Source of the DNA: Paenarthrobacter sp. GOM3
Lineage (GTDB): Bacteria; Actinomycetota; Actinomycetes; Actinomycetales; Micrococcaceae
DNA: 64,000 nt
Assembly: GCF_018215265.2 (NCBI RefSeq)
Contig: NZ_CP136562.1
Span: forward strand, 2,046,001 to 2,110,000
Direction of reading: 5' to 3'
Every line of letters begins with the position of its first letter. Within the stretch, counting starts at the first letter, position 1. This document shows positions 18,916 to 28,244 of this stretch, piece by piece. The translations under genes and the position numbers were made by a program. Below the pieces are notes generated by a model, which was not told the origin of the DNA, searched no databases, and saw nothing but the letters and a program-made list of their open reading frames with translations.

Positions 18916-19680
18916 TTAGTCGCGGGTACTTCCACCGTCAACGTTGAGAACTTCACCGGTGATCGACCGGGCCGCAATGGAAGCCAGGAACACGACTGCG
19001 GCGGCGATTTCGTTGGGTTGCTGCATCCTTTTGGTGGGGATTCCGCTGATGAAGGCCTCGCGCTGTTCTTCCAGGGAGAGGCCGGTAACGGCCGCAACAT
19101 CTGCGATGACTTTTGAAATCATGGGTGTGTCCACGGTTCCTGGGGCGATTCCGTTGACCGTGATGTACGGTGCAAGGTCCAGCGCGGCGGCCCTGGTCAA
19201 GCCAATAAGGCCGGCTTTGGAGGCAACGTAGTCGACTTGATTGCTGAAGGCGTGTTTGCCTGCGACCGAGGAAATGTTGATGAACGCACCGTCTTGCTTC
19301 TTCTCGATAAGACGCCGGCCGATTTCACGCTGAATGATGTACGGGCTGGTCAGATTGATATCCAGCGTCCTTCGGAAATCAGGGGTGTCGACATCAAAGG
19401 ATGGGCGGTTGGCGTAGAAGCCGGCAGCGTTGACCACGATGGAGGGGACATCGTCGAGTTCGGCAAGTGCCTGCTCGACGTCGTGCGTGTCGCTGAGATC
19501 AATGACCTTTCCTTCAACGTTGGGGGAGTCGTCGGCGATGCGGTCCCAGCCCAGGATGTGCGAGGCGCCCGCAGCGGTGAGTGCAGTGGTTATGGCTCGT
19601 CCGGTTCCGCCGGCGGCACCTGTCACCAGCGCGGTTTTGCCGACCAGGGAAAAGCCGAGGGGTGTGAGGTTGTTGTTCAT
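18916..19680 (-). CDS. Short-chain dehydrogenase/reductase (SDR)
   Basis: Classical NAD(P)-dependent SDR of 254 residues. Cofactor motif TGAAGGTGRAIT, NAAGF after the fourth strand, catalytic Ser in NISSVAG and YVASKAGL with the catalytic Tyr and Lys, and the end ARSITGEVLNVDGG. The start codon follows the stop of the Gfo/Idh gene with no gap, so the two are translated together. Both are oxidoreductases at the 3' end of a BMP-type uptake operon, suggesting stepwise oxidation of a sugar or polyol part of the imported compound. Specific substrate unknown. Confidence 0.93.
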   Translation of the reverse strand: MNNNLTPLGFSLVGKTALVTGAAGGTGRAITTALTAAGASHILGWDRIADDSPNVEGKVIDLSDTHDVEQALAELDDVPSIVVNAAGFYANRPSFDVDTPDFRRTLDINLTSPYIIQREIGRRLIEKKQDGAFINISSVAGKHAFSNQVDYVASKAGLIGLTRAAALDLAPYITVNGIAPGTVDTPMISKVIADVAAVTGLSLEEQREAFISGIPTKRMQQPNEIAAAVVFLASIAARSITGEVLNVDGGSTRD

Positions 19681-20718
19681 TTATCGTGTTTCCTTCCACG
19701 TGCGGGATTCTGCGGAGAATCGGATGGCGTCCAAAGCCCGGGCGTTTGCCAGTCCGTCGGTGAAGGTGGCGACACCTTTTTCCTTGGCCTTGTCGGTGTA
19801 GATGGCTGCGATGCTGTGCGAGAGTGAGTCGCCGTCGCTGTCCCAACCGATTGTTCGCATGCCGGTGACTTTGTTGCCGAACCGGAGTTGGTTGGGGTGT
19901 TCGGAGGTCCAGACAGCGCTGCCGGTGGTTCCGTCGACGCGAAGTTCGATTTCGTCGAAGGACCCGTGGGACAGTTCTGTGCCGTATACCTGTCCGAGGA
20001 CGCCGTTCTCGAACTTCAGCATTGCCATGAAGAAGTCGTCGTTGGGTGGAGTTACCCGGCCCTTTTCGCCGGCTCCTTCGTAGTCCCGTTCGCCCATGTA
20101 TCCGAGGGTGGCGTTGGCTCCGGTTATCTCGGCTCCAAGGACGAAGTGGGCCAGGTCGAGCCAGTGGCTGCCGATTTCCACAACTGTTCGTGTGGGCCCT
20201 ACCTGGCTGGGGTCGTAGCGCCAGTCCAGGCCGCTGGGGCTGGCATTCCATTGTTGGCGGTAGTGGCCGAAAACAGAGATGGGGTTGCCGATCTCGCCTT
20301 CTGCGAGCAGGTCCCGCAGGGCCTGGATCCCTTGGTCCTGGCGTCGGTTGAAGTTCAGGTAGTTGGGCACGTCGTTTGCGGTGACGTGGTGCAATGCCTC
20401 TGCTGCGAGATCGCCGGTGGGGGCCAGCGGCTTTTCGCTGATGATGGTCAAGCCGCGCTCGGCAGCTTCGCGGATGGGGTCATTGTGGTTCATGGGCGTC
20501 GTGCAGATGTGCGCGTGTGAGACCCCCGGAACGTCCAAGGCTTCCTGGAGTGTAGGGGCGGCAATGGCTCCCCAGCGCTTCGCGAATCGTTCCCGGTTGG
20601 AAGGGTTGGGGCTCCACACCACGGCGGGGGATGTGCCGAGGTCTCTTAGGGCTTTGGCGTGGCTCTCGGCGATAAGACCGGACCCGATGATGACGGGCCG
20701 TATATGTGGGAATTTCAA
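19681..20718 (-). CDS. Gfo/Idh/MocA-family dehydrogenase
   Basis: NAD(P)-dependent sugar/polyol dehydrogenase of 345 residues. N-terminal Rossmann motif IIGSGLIAESHAKAL, the catalytic-lysine motif ISEKPLAPTGDLA, and the C-terminal sheet domain with GSHWLDLAHFVLG, where the His helps catalysis. Located between the second permease gene (112 bases upstream) and the SDR (directly adjacent). In comparable clusters such enzymes oxidise inositols, 3-keto sugars or nucleoside sugars; nothing here decides between them. Confidence 0.93.
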   Translation of the reverse strand: MKFPHIRPVIIGSGLIAESHAKALRDLGTSPAVVWSPNPSNRERFAKRWGAIAAPTLQEALDVPGVSHAHICTTPMNHNDPIREAAERGLTIISEKPLAPTGDLAAEALHHVTANDVPNYLNFNRRQDQGIQALRDLLAEGEIGNPISVFGHYRQQWNASPSGLDWRYDPSQVGPTRTVVEIGSHWLDLAHFVLGAEITGANATLGYMGERDYEGAGEKGRVTPPNDDFFMAMLKFENGVLGQVYGTELSHGSFDEIELRVDGTTGSAVWTSEHPNQLRFGNKVTGMRTIGWDSDGDSLSHSIAAIYTDKAKEKGVATFTDGLANARALDAIRFSAESRTWKETR

Positions 20719-20829
20719 GACAGTTCTTTCTCTTGTGAGTCGTGCTCAGCCAAGACGTGATCGTGCACCGTTGGTGCATTACGAGGCCGTAGCTGAGTTG
20801 AATGGTGATGATGGCTACGTGGGGACGGA

Positions 20830-21738
20830 TCAGTCCTTAAGTTCTGCGAAGCTCACCAGGGATCCGTTGGTTTTCTTTGCCACGTAGGCAGCTGCTGTGA
20901 CAGCGATGATGGTCAAGACGTAGGGCAGTGCGAGCAGGAACTCTGTGGGCAGGTTCCAGCCCTGGATTTGGGCGAGGATGCCCAGGGCGTTGGCGAGCCC
21001 AAAGAACATGCAGGCTCCCACCACACCCCATACGGTTCCTCCGCCGAAGATGATGGCGCTGAAGGCGAGGAATCCGCGGCCGGCGGTCATGTCTTGGGAG
21101 AAGGAGTTCAAACCGTCGAGGGAGAGTTGGGCGCCGCCGATGGCCACAAGGGCGCCGCAGGCAATGAGTGCCCACAGCCTGACGAGGGTGGGGGATTGAC
21201 CGGCGCTTCGGGCGGCAAAGGGGAATTCACCGACGGCGTTCATGACAAGACCGGCGCGGGACCGGCGAAGCAACATCCATGCACCGACCGCGACCAGGGG
21301 GAGTAACCAGACCAGCACTGACATGCCGGACAGGATGGAAAACACGCCTACGTCTGCGCCGTCGGGAAGGGGATCTGGCAGTGTCACGGGGGAGACGGCG
21401 GTGGCTTGTGAGCCGTAGAGGACGCTGAGCATGAAAACGGTGGCGGTCAAGCCGACCGTTGAGAGGCCGATGCCCACAATGATGACATCGCCTTTGAAGA
21501 TCGTGATGCAGGCCCAGTAGATGATGGAGACCAGAACTGTGACCACGATTGCGAGCAGGACGGCAAGGAACACGTTGCCTGTTGCTTTGGCCGCTGCTAC
21601 TGCTGTGAAGGCTGCGATGGCCATGAGGCCTTCCAGGCCGAGGTTGAAGACTCCGACCCGGAAGGCGATCAGTCCGCCTAGGGCCACCCAGAGCAGTGGT
21701 GCTGCGTCCCGGATTGCGGTTGCTAGGAACTCATACAT
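20830..21738 (-). CDS. BMP-type ABC permease (second subunit)
   Basis: Membrane subunit of a nucleoside-like importer, 302 residues with about nine hydrophobic segments. GGLIAFRVGVFNLGLEGLMAI is the hallmark of this BPD_transp_2 branch (YufQ/NupQ-like), and GRGFLAFSAIIFGGGTVWGVV the conserved late motif. It overlaps the partner permease by eight bases. Members of this set usually carry purine or pyrimidine nucleosides. Confidence 0.92.
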   Translation of the reverse strand: MYEFLATAIRDAAPLLWVALGGLIAFRVGVFNLGLEGLMAIAAFTAVAAAKATGNVFLAVLLAIVVTVLVSIIYWACITIFKGDVIIVGIGLSTVGLTATVFMLSVLYGSQATAVSPVTLPDPLPDGADVGVFSILSGMSVLVWLLPLVAVGAWMLLRRSRAGLVMNAVGEFPFAARSAGQSPTLVRLWALIACGALVAIGGAQLSLDGLNSFSQDMTAGRGFLAFSAIIFGGGTVWGVVGACMFFGLANALGILAQIQGWNLPTEFLLALPYVLTIIAVTAAAYVAKKTNGSLVSFAELKD

Positions 21739-22795
21739 GGGCTTTCTCCGAAACTTTCTGTTGCTTCGCTGGTGAAGCTTTGGGGCGCTTGCGAAGTGAC
21801 ATTTTTCGGAACTGCAGCGTGATGAGGACTGCTATGAGTCCTTGGATCAGGTCCAGGGCCGAGCGGGGAATGTTGGATACAGCGGGCAGGTACTGGAGTG
21901 CGGCTTGGAGGCCGCCGAACAGCAGACCAGCGGCTATGACGCCGGGGACCTGGAGGAGCCCGACCAGTGCGACCAGTACGGCTGTAAAGCCGATTTCCGG
22001 TGAGAATCCTGCGACCAAGCGCCCTGCGGGGCCCAGCAGGTCCATGGCGCCGGCGAGTCCTGCGGCAGCGCCGGCGGCGCCAAAGCAGGAGAAGGCCAAA
22101 CGGTTGTAGGAGGCGCCTTGCCACCGTACGATCATTGGGTTGCGGCCCAGCAGGTCTGTGGCGAGGCCGCTCCGTGTCGAAGATAGCCAGGCCCAGACGA
22201 TGATGATCACGACGGCGGTGATGACCAGGAGGGTGGGCGATGTGCCGAGCCCGTTGGAAAGTCGTGCCTCCGGTGCGATCGCTGTTGAGGATGCCACTGC
22301 GCTGGAGCCGGTCCTGTCCCGTAGCGGTCCGCCTGCCACATATTGGACGAGAAGAACCGCGATGAAGTTCAGCATCAGGGTCGATAGCACTTCATCTGTG
22401 CCGAAAACTACTTTCAGGACAGCTGCGATCAGCGCCCAAAGTGCGCCGCCGATCATGCCCGCCAGTACGGAGAGAATGCTCACCACCGGGCCTGGTGCGT
22501 CAACCGAGAGCCCGACCAGTGCAGAGCACAGAGCTCCAATGTAGATCTGACCTTGGGCGCCTACATTGAAGAAGCCGGCGCGGAAGCTCACGAGGACGCC
22601 AAGACCGGCCACGATCAGCGGGATCGTCCAGCGGATGGTGTTTTGGAAGGCTCCGGGAGCTGCGATGGCTCCTTGGAATGTCCCTGACCAGACAGCGACA
22701 ACGTCGTATCCGGAGAGGACGAAAATCGCGGACCCAATGACGAACGCCAATAGGACCATGAGGGCCGAGCGGCCAATGGCTGAAAGTTCACGCAT
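21731..22795 (-). CDS. BMP-type ABC permease (first subunit)
   Basis: Partner membrane subunit of 354 residues (YufP/NupP-like). FRAGFFNVGAQGQIYIGAL and GAASGLAGAMDLLGP-like text (here GAAGAAAGLAGAMDLLGPAG) mark the family; the sequence GFSPEIGFTAVLVALVG follows. It overlaps both the ATPase gene upstream and the second permease downstream by eight bases each, so all transporter subunits are translationally linked. Confidence 0.92.
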   Translation of the reverse strand: MRELSAIGRSALMVLLAFVIGSAIFVLSGYDVVAVWSGTFQGAIAAPGAFQNTIRWTIPLIVAGLGVLVSFRAGFFNVGAQGQIYIGALCSALVGLSVDAPGPVVSILSVLAGMIGGALWALIAAVLKVVFGTDEVLSTLMLNFIAVLLVQYVAGGPLRDRTGSSAVASSTAIAPEARLSNGLGTSPTLLVITAVVIIIVWAWLSSTRSGLATDLLGRNPMIVRWQGASYNRLAFSCFGAAGAAAGLAGAMDLLGPAGRLVAGFSPEIGFTAVLVALVGLLQVPGVIAAGLLFGGLQAALQYLPAVSNIPRSALDLIQGLIAVLITLQFRKMSLRKRPKASPAKQQKVSEKAHV

Positions 22796-24326
22796 GGACG
22801 CCGCCTACCATTTGGGTTCCAATTTCTATCAGGCTTGAGGTGGGCGGGAGTTCTGCGACCAGCTTGCCCCCGCGGACTACAAGGATCCGCGTGCTCAGTG
22901 CGCGCAGCTCGTCCAGGTCACTTGATACGAGGATCACCGCACCGCCACGGTTGGCAATTTCGGTCAGGCTTCGCTGGACGAAATTGATGGCTCCGATGTC
23001 CAGGCCACGGGTTGGTTGGGCCGCCAGCACGAGGGTTGCTTTGTCGTCGAGTTCGCGGGAGAGGATTGCCCTTTGGACGTTGCCTCCCGAGAGCTGGCCT
23101 GCAGGTTGGTCGAGGGACCGGTAGGAAACATTCCATTTGGTCAGGAGCTCGGTGACATGTGACCTCAGTTTCCTGCGCGAGATGATGGAACTGCGTTGCA
23201 TCATCACTTCGGAAATTGCAACGTTTGGCCAGAGGGCGCTCGTGGAGCTGACGCCTTCGACGTTCCGTTCAAAAGGAATGGCGCGGATGCCGTTTCTACG
23301 CCGGGCGATGACGGACATCTGAGTAATGTCTTGCCCGGAGAGGTTCAGCTGTCCCTGAACCGGAAGCAGACCCACGATGGCTTCGACCAACGAGCGTTGG
23401 CCGTTGCCTTCCACCCCGGCGATCCCGATGATTTCGCCTTGCCGTATCTCGAAACTGACATCCTGAAGTGCTGCATCGTTAGGAGGAGCTTTGGATATCA
23501 GGCCTTCGGCTTTGAGGAGAACGGATCCTGCGGCAGGAGAGGCGGAACCGTCAAAGGTGACACCACCGCTGTCCACAGTTTCAGTGGCTTGACCGGCCGA
23601 GACGCTTTCTCCGATGATGTGGCCCGCGACGACGTCCGGAGTAAGGTCCGCAATCGGGGTTTGGGTCATCGTGATGCGTCCCTTTTCGAGCACTGTGACT
23701 GTGTCGGCGACGGCGAACACTTCCGAGAGCTTGTGCAGGACGACGACTACCGTCAGCCCCTCGGCGGCCAATGACTTGATCCGGTCAAAGAGGGCCGGGA
23801 CGTCAGCGGCTGGAATGGAGGCGGTGGGCTCATCGAAGATGAGCACTCTGGCCTTCCCTGACAGTGCCCGGGTTATTTCCAGGGACTGACGTTGAGGAAC
23901 TGAAAGGTTGCGTACCTTGCGGCCCACGTCCAGGCCAAGACCCAACGAGTCCGCTGTTTGCTGCCACTGCGTTTCAAGTGCACGCCTGCTGTGCAAGGGA
24001 CGGGACTCGGTTGAGAAAAGCGCGAGGCACTCCGCGATGGTCATGGACGGTGGCGAGGTGAAGTGTTGATGGACCATGTCAACGCCCTGCTTTCTGGCCG
24101 TGACAACATCGCCACCGGTCAGAGGCTTCTCGTTGAGGTAGACCGTGCCGTCTGTGGGCTCGTAAAGCCCACAGACGACACGTGCAAAGGTGGTCTTGCC
24201 TGCACCGTTTTGACCCACAACAGCGTGTACCAGTCCGGGCTCGAAGCTGACATTGATGTCTTCGAGTGCCGCGAAGTCGCCGAAGCGCATGGTGACCTGG
24301 CGGATGTCGAGGCGTGGACCTGTCAT
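22788..24326 (-). CDS. BMP-type ABC double ATPase
   Basis: Single chain of 512 residues with two ABC domains, as in NupO/YufO-type importers. First: Walker A GQNGAGKTTFARV, signature-like LSVPQRQSLEITRAL, Walker B VLIFDEPTASI. Second is degenerate in its P-loop (GVEGNGQRSLVEAIVG) but keeps LSGGNVQRAILSREL. That asymmetry is normal for monosaccharide/nucleoside importers. Located 33 bases downstream of the binding protein. Confidence 0.94.
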   Translation of the reverse strand: MTGPRLDIRQVTMRFGDFAALEDINVSFEPGLVHAVVGQNGAGKTTFARVVCGLYEPTDGTVYLNEKPLTGGDVVTARKQGVDMVHQHFTSPPSMTIAECLALFSTESRPLHSRRALETQWQQTADSLGLGLDVGRKVRNLSVPQRQSLEITRALSGKARVLIFDEPTASIPAADVPALFDRIKSLAAEGLTVVVVLHKLSEVFAVADTVTVLEKGRITMTQTPIADLTPDVVAGHIIGESVSAGQATETVDSGGVTFDGSASPAAGSVLLKAEGLISKAPPNDAALQDVSFEIRQGEIIGIAGVEGNGQRSLVEAIVGLLPVQGQLNLSGQDITQMSVIARRRNGIRAIPFERNVEGVSSTSALWPNVAISEVMMQRSSIISRRKLRSHVTELLTKWNVSYRSLDQPAGQLSGGNVQRAILSRELDDKATLVLAAQPTRGLDIGAINFVQRSLTEIANRGGAVILVSSDLDELRALSTRILVVRGGKLVAELPPTSSLIEIGTQMVGGVHA

Positions 24327-24359
24327 TTCTTGTGCATCCTTCCTTGAGGAGGAAGTGGC

Positions 24360-25403
24360 TTAGAGGCCATTGGTGTCGTAGTTGATCTTGATTTGACCGT
24401 CGATGATCTGCTTCTTGAGCTCGTCCATCTTGGGCTGCAGGCTTTTGACCTCAGCGGCTCGTGAGGAGCTGCCGTTCAGGAAGGACTGGGAGATTTCGAG
24501 CCCAACCAGGTCTTTGTCCAGGGAGGCAGCATAGGTGCCCAGAGCTTTGCCTCCTTGGAGTACCTGGTTGGTGGCCTCTGACAGGGCGTCACCGAAGCGG
24601 AGGTATGTTCTGCCCACAACTGTTTGAGGGTGTTCCTGGGCTACGGCGTCGGAAGCATCGGTCAGGATCAAGGCGCCCTTTGTTTCTGCCGCCTGGATGA
24701 TGCCCAGGGAGCTTCCACCGGCGTCGGTCTGCAACATGTCCGCACCTTGGGAAATCATGCCCAAGGCAATATCTCGTGCCTTCGCGGGGTCAGAGAAGGA
24801 ACCGACGATGCCGGAGATTACCTTCACATTGGGGTTCGCCGCTTGGGCTCCCTGCTTGTAGGCGTGGAAGTTGGCGTTGAGCAAAGGAGAGACTGCCCCG
24901 CCGATCCATCCCAACGTGTTGGTCTTGGTCAGGGAACCGGCCGCGTACCCGCTCAAGTACGCGGCTTTGTAGACATCGAAACTGACGCTTGTCAGGTTTG
25001 CAACCGGTTTTTCCGGAGCGTCGGCAAAGATATGGACAAATTGTGTATCGGGGAACTCCCCTGCGACTGTCCGTAAAGCGTTCGTGATGTCCGGGAAGGC
25101 TCCTGCGATCACCGAGGTCCCTGTTTGTGCGGCATTGCGAACAGCACTTTCATAGGTGGAGGGGTCCGTGGCCTCAATGGTTTTCGTTGAGACGTTTGCT
25201 TCGTTCTTGAGCTTTTCCAAGCCCTTGACGAGGTCATCAATGCCGGCGCCGTCACCAGCAGGTTGGGTGGTCACAAAGGTTACGGATTTGTTGCCGGCTG
25301 AGGTGCCGTTTGACGAGGCAGTTGCCGAGCAACCTGACAGAAGCAGCGCTGAGGCTGCGATGGATATGAGGGCAGCGGTTAGCGGCCGAGAAGAGATTTT
25401 CAC
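24360..25403 (-). CDS. BMP-family substrate-binding lipoprotein
   Basis: Receptor of the importer, 347 residues. Signal sequence with lipobox LLLSGC near residue 25, a Ser/Thr/Asn-rich linker, then a Bmp (PnrA-like) domain: FVTTQPAGDGAGIDDLVKGL, DTQFVHIFADAP, AAYLSGYAAGSLTKTNTLGW with its Gly-rich ligand loop, and QTDAGGSSLGIIQAA. Proteins of this family bind purine nucleosides or related compounds. First gene of the operon. The 14-bp palindrome at 25547-25560 lies about 145 bases before its start. Confidence 0.93.
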   Translation of the reverse strand: MKISSRPLTAALISIAASALLLSGCSATASSNGTSAGNKSVTFVTTQPAGDGAGIDDLVKGLEKLKNEANVSTKTIEATDPSTYESAVRNAAQTGTSVIAGAFPDITNALRTVAGEFPDTQFVHIFADAPEKPVANLTSVSFDVYKAAYLSGYAAGSLTKTNTLGWIGGAVSPLLNANFHAYKQGAQAANPNVKVISGIVGSFSDPAKARDIALGMISQGADMLQTDAGGSSLGIIQAAETKGALILTDASDAVAQEHPQTVVGRTYLRFGDALSEATNQVLQGGKALGTYAASLDKDLVGLEISQSFLNGSSSRAAEVKSLQPKMDELKKQIIDGQIKINYDTNGL

Positions 25404-25546
25404 TTTAAAGCTTCCTTAACACGGACGGAGGAACGCCGATACGGAGGGGAGGCGCCTGTAACAAATTCAGAGGGGCCTAATCGCGGAAGGCTGAGGAGGA
25501 GGGTGGTCCAGAGCCTGGTTCTTCGAAGTAGACTCAGCTTAGGTGT

Positions 25547-25560
25547 GTTATGCGCATAAC
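25547..25560. promoter_or_regulatory. Operator palindrome GTTATGCGCATAAC, copy 1
   Basis: Perfect 14-bp palindrome between the BMP binding-protein gene and the LacI gene. An identical copy stands upstream of the deaminase at 28195-28208. The CG centre and length fit LacI-family operators. The regulator encoded at 25626-26672 is the obvious candidate to bind both. Confidence 0.85.
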
Positions 25561-25625
25561 GCAAGTGATTTTGTGATCTCCTCCACACTGAGTGTTTTCA
25601 GGGTGCTGGCGGGAGTGGAGGAGGG

Positions 25626-26672
25626 TCAGTCTGGCAGTAGAGCGGGGCCCGTGGATTCCCGCCCGGTGTACTGCGTGGGTACCATGATCGTTTCTTTTTG
25701 CCCGCTGACCCGGGCCTTAAGGGCACGGCCTGCTGCAGCCCCGAGCTCCACCGCAGAGAACTGGATGGACGAGAGCGACGGCGAGAGGAGCTGTGCAGGG
25801 TCGCTGTCATTGAATGCGGCGAGGGATAGATCCTCGGGGATCCGGATCCCCAGCCTTCGGGCTCCGATCAGCACTCCGTAGGCGTGCCTTTCGTCGGAGC
25901 AGATGATGGCAGTGATCCTTTCGTGCCTCCAGCGGGGCCACTTATCGATGAACAGTTCAGCCGTTGTTTCCAACCCGACCCCTTTGACTCGCAGGTCCGG
26001 CCCCACGGTGCGGATACCGTGACTTCTGAGAGCCTGCACGACGGATTTCCGCCGGTCAATGAGCGTTAGCGAGTCTGCCGCCAAAGAAACGTAACCGACC
26101 CGATGATGCCCCAAAGCGGCAAGTTCGGACGCCATTTGCTGGATGCTTGGCTCAGCATCGAACGCTACACGTGAGGCCGAAGGCGGTGCTTCGGGCGCAT
26201 CCACAACAACCAATGCAGCTCCGACACTTGCAACCGCCTCCAGTTCCAAAGCCGACGGACTTGCAAGGATGACACCCGTGGTGTCGGCGCCGACTGCGGA
26301 GGAGAAGAGGGTATCGATGGATTCCTTCCGAGGATGGCCGTTCGCCCTCGAGTCGTAGAAGGACAAATCCCATCCTCCACCCAACGCGGCACTCACACCT
26401 TCCAGGACGGGCCCGAAGAAGTTATATGAGAAGCCAGGGAATATGAAAGATACGGCCTTGCCGGTACCGCTGGAGAGCTTTTGAGCAGTGCGGTTGGGCA
26501 CGTAGCCGAGTTCCGCCACCGCCGCGGCAATGCGCTGCTGCCACTCCGGCGTGAGCCGGCCTTCATGCTTCCCGTTGAGCCAGAGCGAAACAGCGGCCTG
26601 GGAGCACCCCGCGAGTTTGGCGACATCTGTTGCTGTCACACGGCGTTGAGGCGTTGTCACGTTAGGGGCCAT
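25626..26672 (-). CDS. LacI-family transcriptional regulator
   Basis: Repressor of 348 residues. N-terminal helix-turn-helix VTATDVAKLAGCSQAAVSLWLNG and hinge helix VPNRTAQKLSSGTG, then a periplasmic-binding-like effector domain (VSFIFPGFSYNFFGPVLEGV, SDERHAYGVLIGARRLGIRIPEDLSLAAFND as consecutive pieces). It lies between the deaminase and the transporter operon on the same strand. Two identical palindromes flank this set, so it probably represses both units until the imported compound or a derivative binds. Confidence 0.93.
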   Translation of the reverse strand: MAPNVTTPQRRVTATDVAKLAGCSQAAVSLWLNGKHEGRLTPEWQQRIAAAVAELGYVPNRTAQKLSSGTGKAVSFIFPGFSYNFFGPVLEGVSAALGGGWDLSFYDSRANGHPRKESIDTLFSSAVGADTTGVILASPSALELEAVASVGAALVVVDAPEAPPSASRVAFDAEPSIQQMASELAALGHHRVGYVSLAADSLTLIDRRKSVVQALRSHGIRTVGPDLRVKGVGLETTAELFIDKWPRWRHERITAIICSDERHAYGVLIGARRLGIRIPEDLSLAAFNDSDPAQLLSPSLSSIQFSAVELGAAAGRALKARVSGQKETIMVPTQYTGRESTGPALLPD

Positions 26673-26823
26673 GCCTAGATCACTTCATTTCCGGACAGAA
26701 ACCGACCAGCACGATTGTGCAGAGCATCTTCAGAATATCCTTTGAGTGGTTCGTGACGGACGCCTTACTCGGATGCCAGGACCCAAGACTTGTCGGGGTC
26801 CGGGTTTTCTGGAATGCGGACGG

Positions 26824-28137
26824 TCAGGAATCGCGTAGCCCCAGCCTGTCCTTGATTTTCACGACCTCGTACATGACACGCTCCTCATCGATGGTCAGCA
26901 GCTCCTGATTGCGCATCAGAATGCGGCCGTTGACCACGACGTCCGTCACGTCGTGGCCTGTGGCGCACCAGCCGATGTACCCACTGGGGCTGGTGAGGGG
27001 AAGGCCTCTGACTCCTTCTGCGTTTACCAGTATGAGGTCGGCGGGGGAGCCCACCTCGAGCGTGAGGCCCTCAAAGCCAAGCGCACGTGAGCCGTTATAG
27101 GTAGCCATTGCCAGGCAGTCTTTGACCGAAAGGGCATCGGATTGTTGGTTGACGCCTCGCTGCAGGGACGCGGCAAGCCGCATGTCACGGATCATGTCGA
27201 GGGAGTCGTTGGATGCCGGTCCGTCAGTACCGAGGGAAACCCGTACATTGTGGGCGAGCATCCGGGTCACGGGCGCGATGCCTGATCCGAGTTTGAGGTT
27301 GCTCTGAGGGTTGTGGCTGACTGTGCTTCCTCGCTTAGCGAGAATCTCGAGATCCAAGTCAGTAAGCCAGGTGCCGTGGGCGACGATCGTCTTTTCCGTC
27401 AGCAAGCCCGTCTGGTCCGCAACCTGTACCGGAGTCACACCATACTCTTCAATGCATGTGTTCACTTCGTGCATACTTTCGGAAAGGTGAACGTGAACGC
27501 CGAGTCCAGTCTCCCGGACACGCTCTGCCACCATGCTGAAGACCGAGTCCTTGCAGGTATAGATGGCGTGGGGGCCGTACACGATGCGCAGCAGAGGCTC
27601 GTCCGCATAGGTTTCGGCCAGGCGTTCTATATGGACTATCTGCTCCGCCGCGGGGAGGCCTCCTGCCGTTTCCCAACCGATGTCGTGCTGCCCGAAGATC
27701 GCGGGAGCAGCTGAGAGTCGTATCCCGGCCTCCGCAACTGAATCAATCAGGGTCTCATCCCAGAGGAACATGTCCGCGAACCCTGTGGTGCCATTCCGAA
27801 TCATTTCGCAAAGGGCGAGCTGCAAGCTCCAGTAGATGTCTTCGCGTGTCATCTGCCCTTCAACCCCGCGAACTGCATCCAACCAGGACTCCAGAGGTAG
27901 ACCATCCCCGACTCCACGAAGGACAGCCATGCCCGAGTGGGCATGGCTGTTGACCATACCGGGCAGGACGATCTTTCCCGTAGCCTCAATGCGGTCTGTT
28001 CTCCCACGGTCTTCATCAGAAAAGCTGCTGGGGCCAACTTCTGAGATCCTTCCATCACCGCTGATCCTTACGGTTTGGTGTGTCAGGTCAACACTGTCCG
28101 GACGCACCACCGTTCCGTCTGCAATCAGTAGGTCCAC
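26824..28137 (-). CDS. TRZ/ATZ-type amidohydrolase, probable purine-like deaminase
   Basis: Cytosolic zinc hydrolase of the chlorohydrolase/SAH-deaminase group, about 437 residues. Metal and catalytic marks: NSHAHSGMAVLRGVGDGLPLE, HVHLSES, IVAHGTWLTD, SHNPQSNLKLGSGIAPV and LGTDGPASNDSLDM. A GTG start at 28137 with GAGGA seven bases before is preferred to a TTG at 28167. The NPQSN..L.SGIAPV pattern is shared with MtaD and 8-oxoguanine/guanine-type deaminases, so a purine-like substrate is plausible and matches the nucleoside-type importer. Shares its operator with that operon. Confidence 0.88.
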   Translation of the reverse strand: MDLLIADGTVVRPDSVDLTHQTVRISGDGRISEVGPSSFSDEDRGRTDRIEATGKIVLPGMVNSHAHSGMAVLRGVGDGLPLESWLDAVRGVEGQMTREDIYWSLQLALCEMIRNGTTGFADMFLWDETLIDSVAEAGIRLSAAPAIFGQHDIGWETAGGLPAAEQIVHIERLAETYADEPLLRIVYGPHAIYTCKDSVFSMVAERVRETGLGVHVHLSESMHEVNTCIEEYGVTPVQVADQTGLLTEKTIVAHGTWLTDLDLEILAKRGSTVSHNPQSNLKLGSGIAPVTRMLAHNVRVSLGTDGPASNDSLDMIRDMRLAASLQRGVNQQSDALSVKDCLAMATYNGSRALGFEGLTLEVGSPADLILVNAEGVRGLPLTSPSGYIGWCATGHDVTDVVVNGRILMRNQELLTIDEERVMYEVVKIKDRLGLRDS

Positions 28138-28194
28138 TAGCTCTTCCTCGTCTCTAGGGGTGCGCAACCAAGAAATCTTTCCAACTCAGCTCGA

Positions 28195-28208
28195 GTTATG
28201 CGCATAAC
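28195..28208. promoter_or_regulatory. Operator palindrome GTTATGCGCATAAC, copy 2
   Basis: Identical to the palindrome at 25547-25560 and 57 bases before the deaminase start, where it would overlap a promoter. It also lies 36 bases before the rightward CxxC gene at 28245, so it might touch both directions. Confidence 0.85.
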
Positions 28209-28244
28209 ATAGCATGAAAGAATCGTGTTTTGGAGGTAGGTAAC

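Noticed and set aside
20764..20778. Six-pair hairpin TGCACC-GTT-GGTGCA between the BMP permease and Gfo/Idh genes
   Set aside because: Short and not followed by a T-run; too weak to call a terminator or regulatory element.
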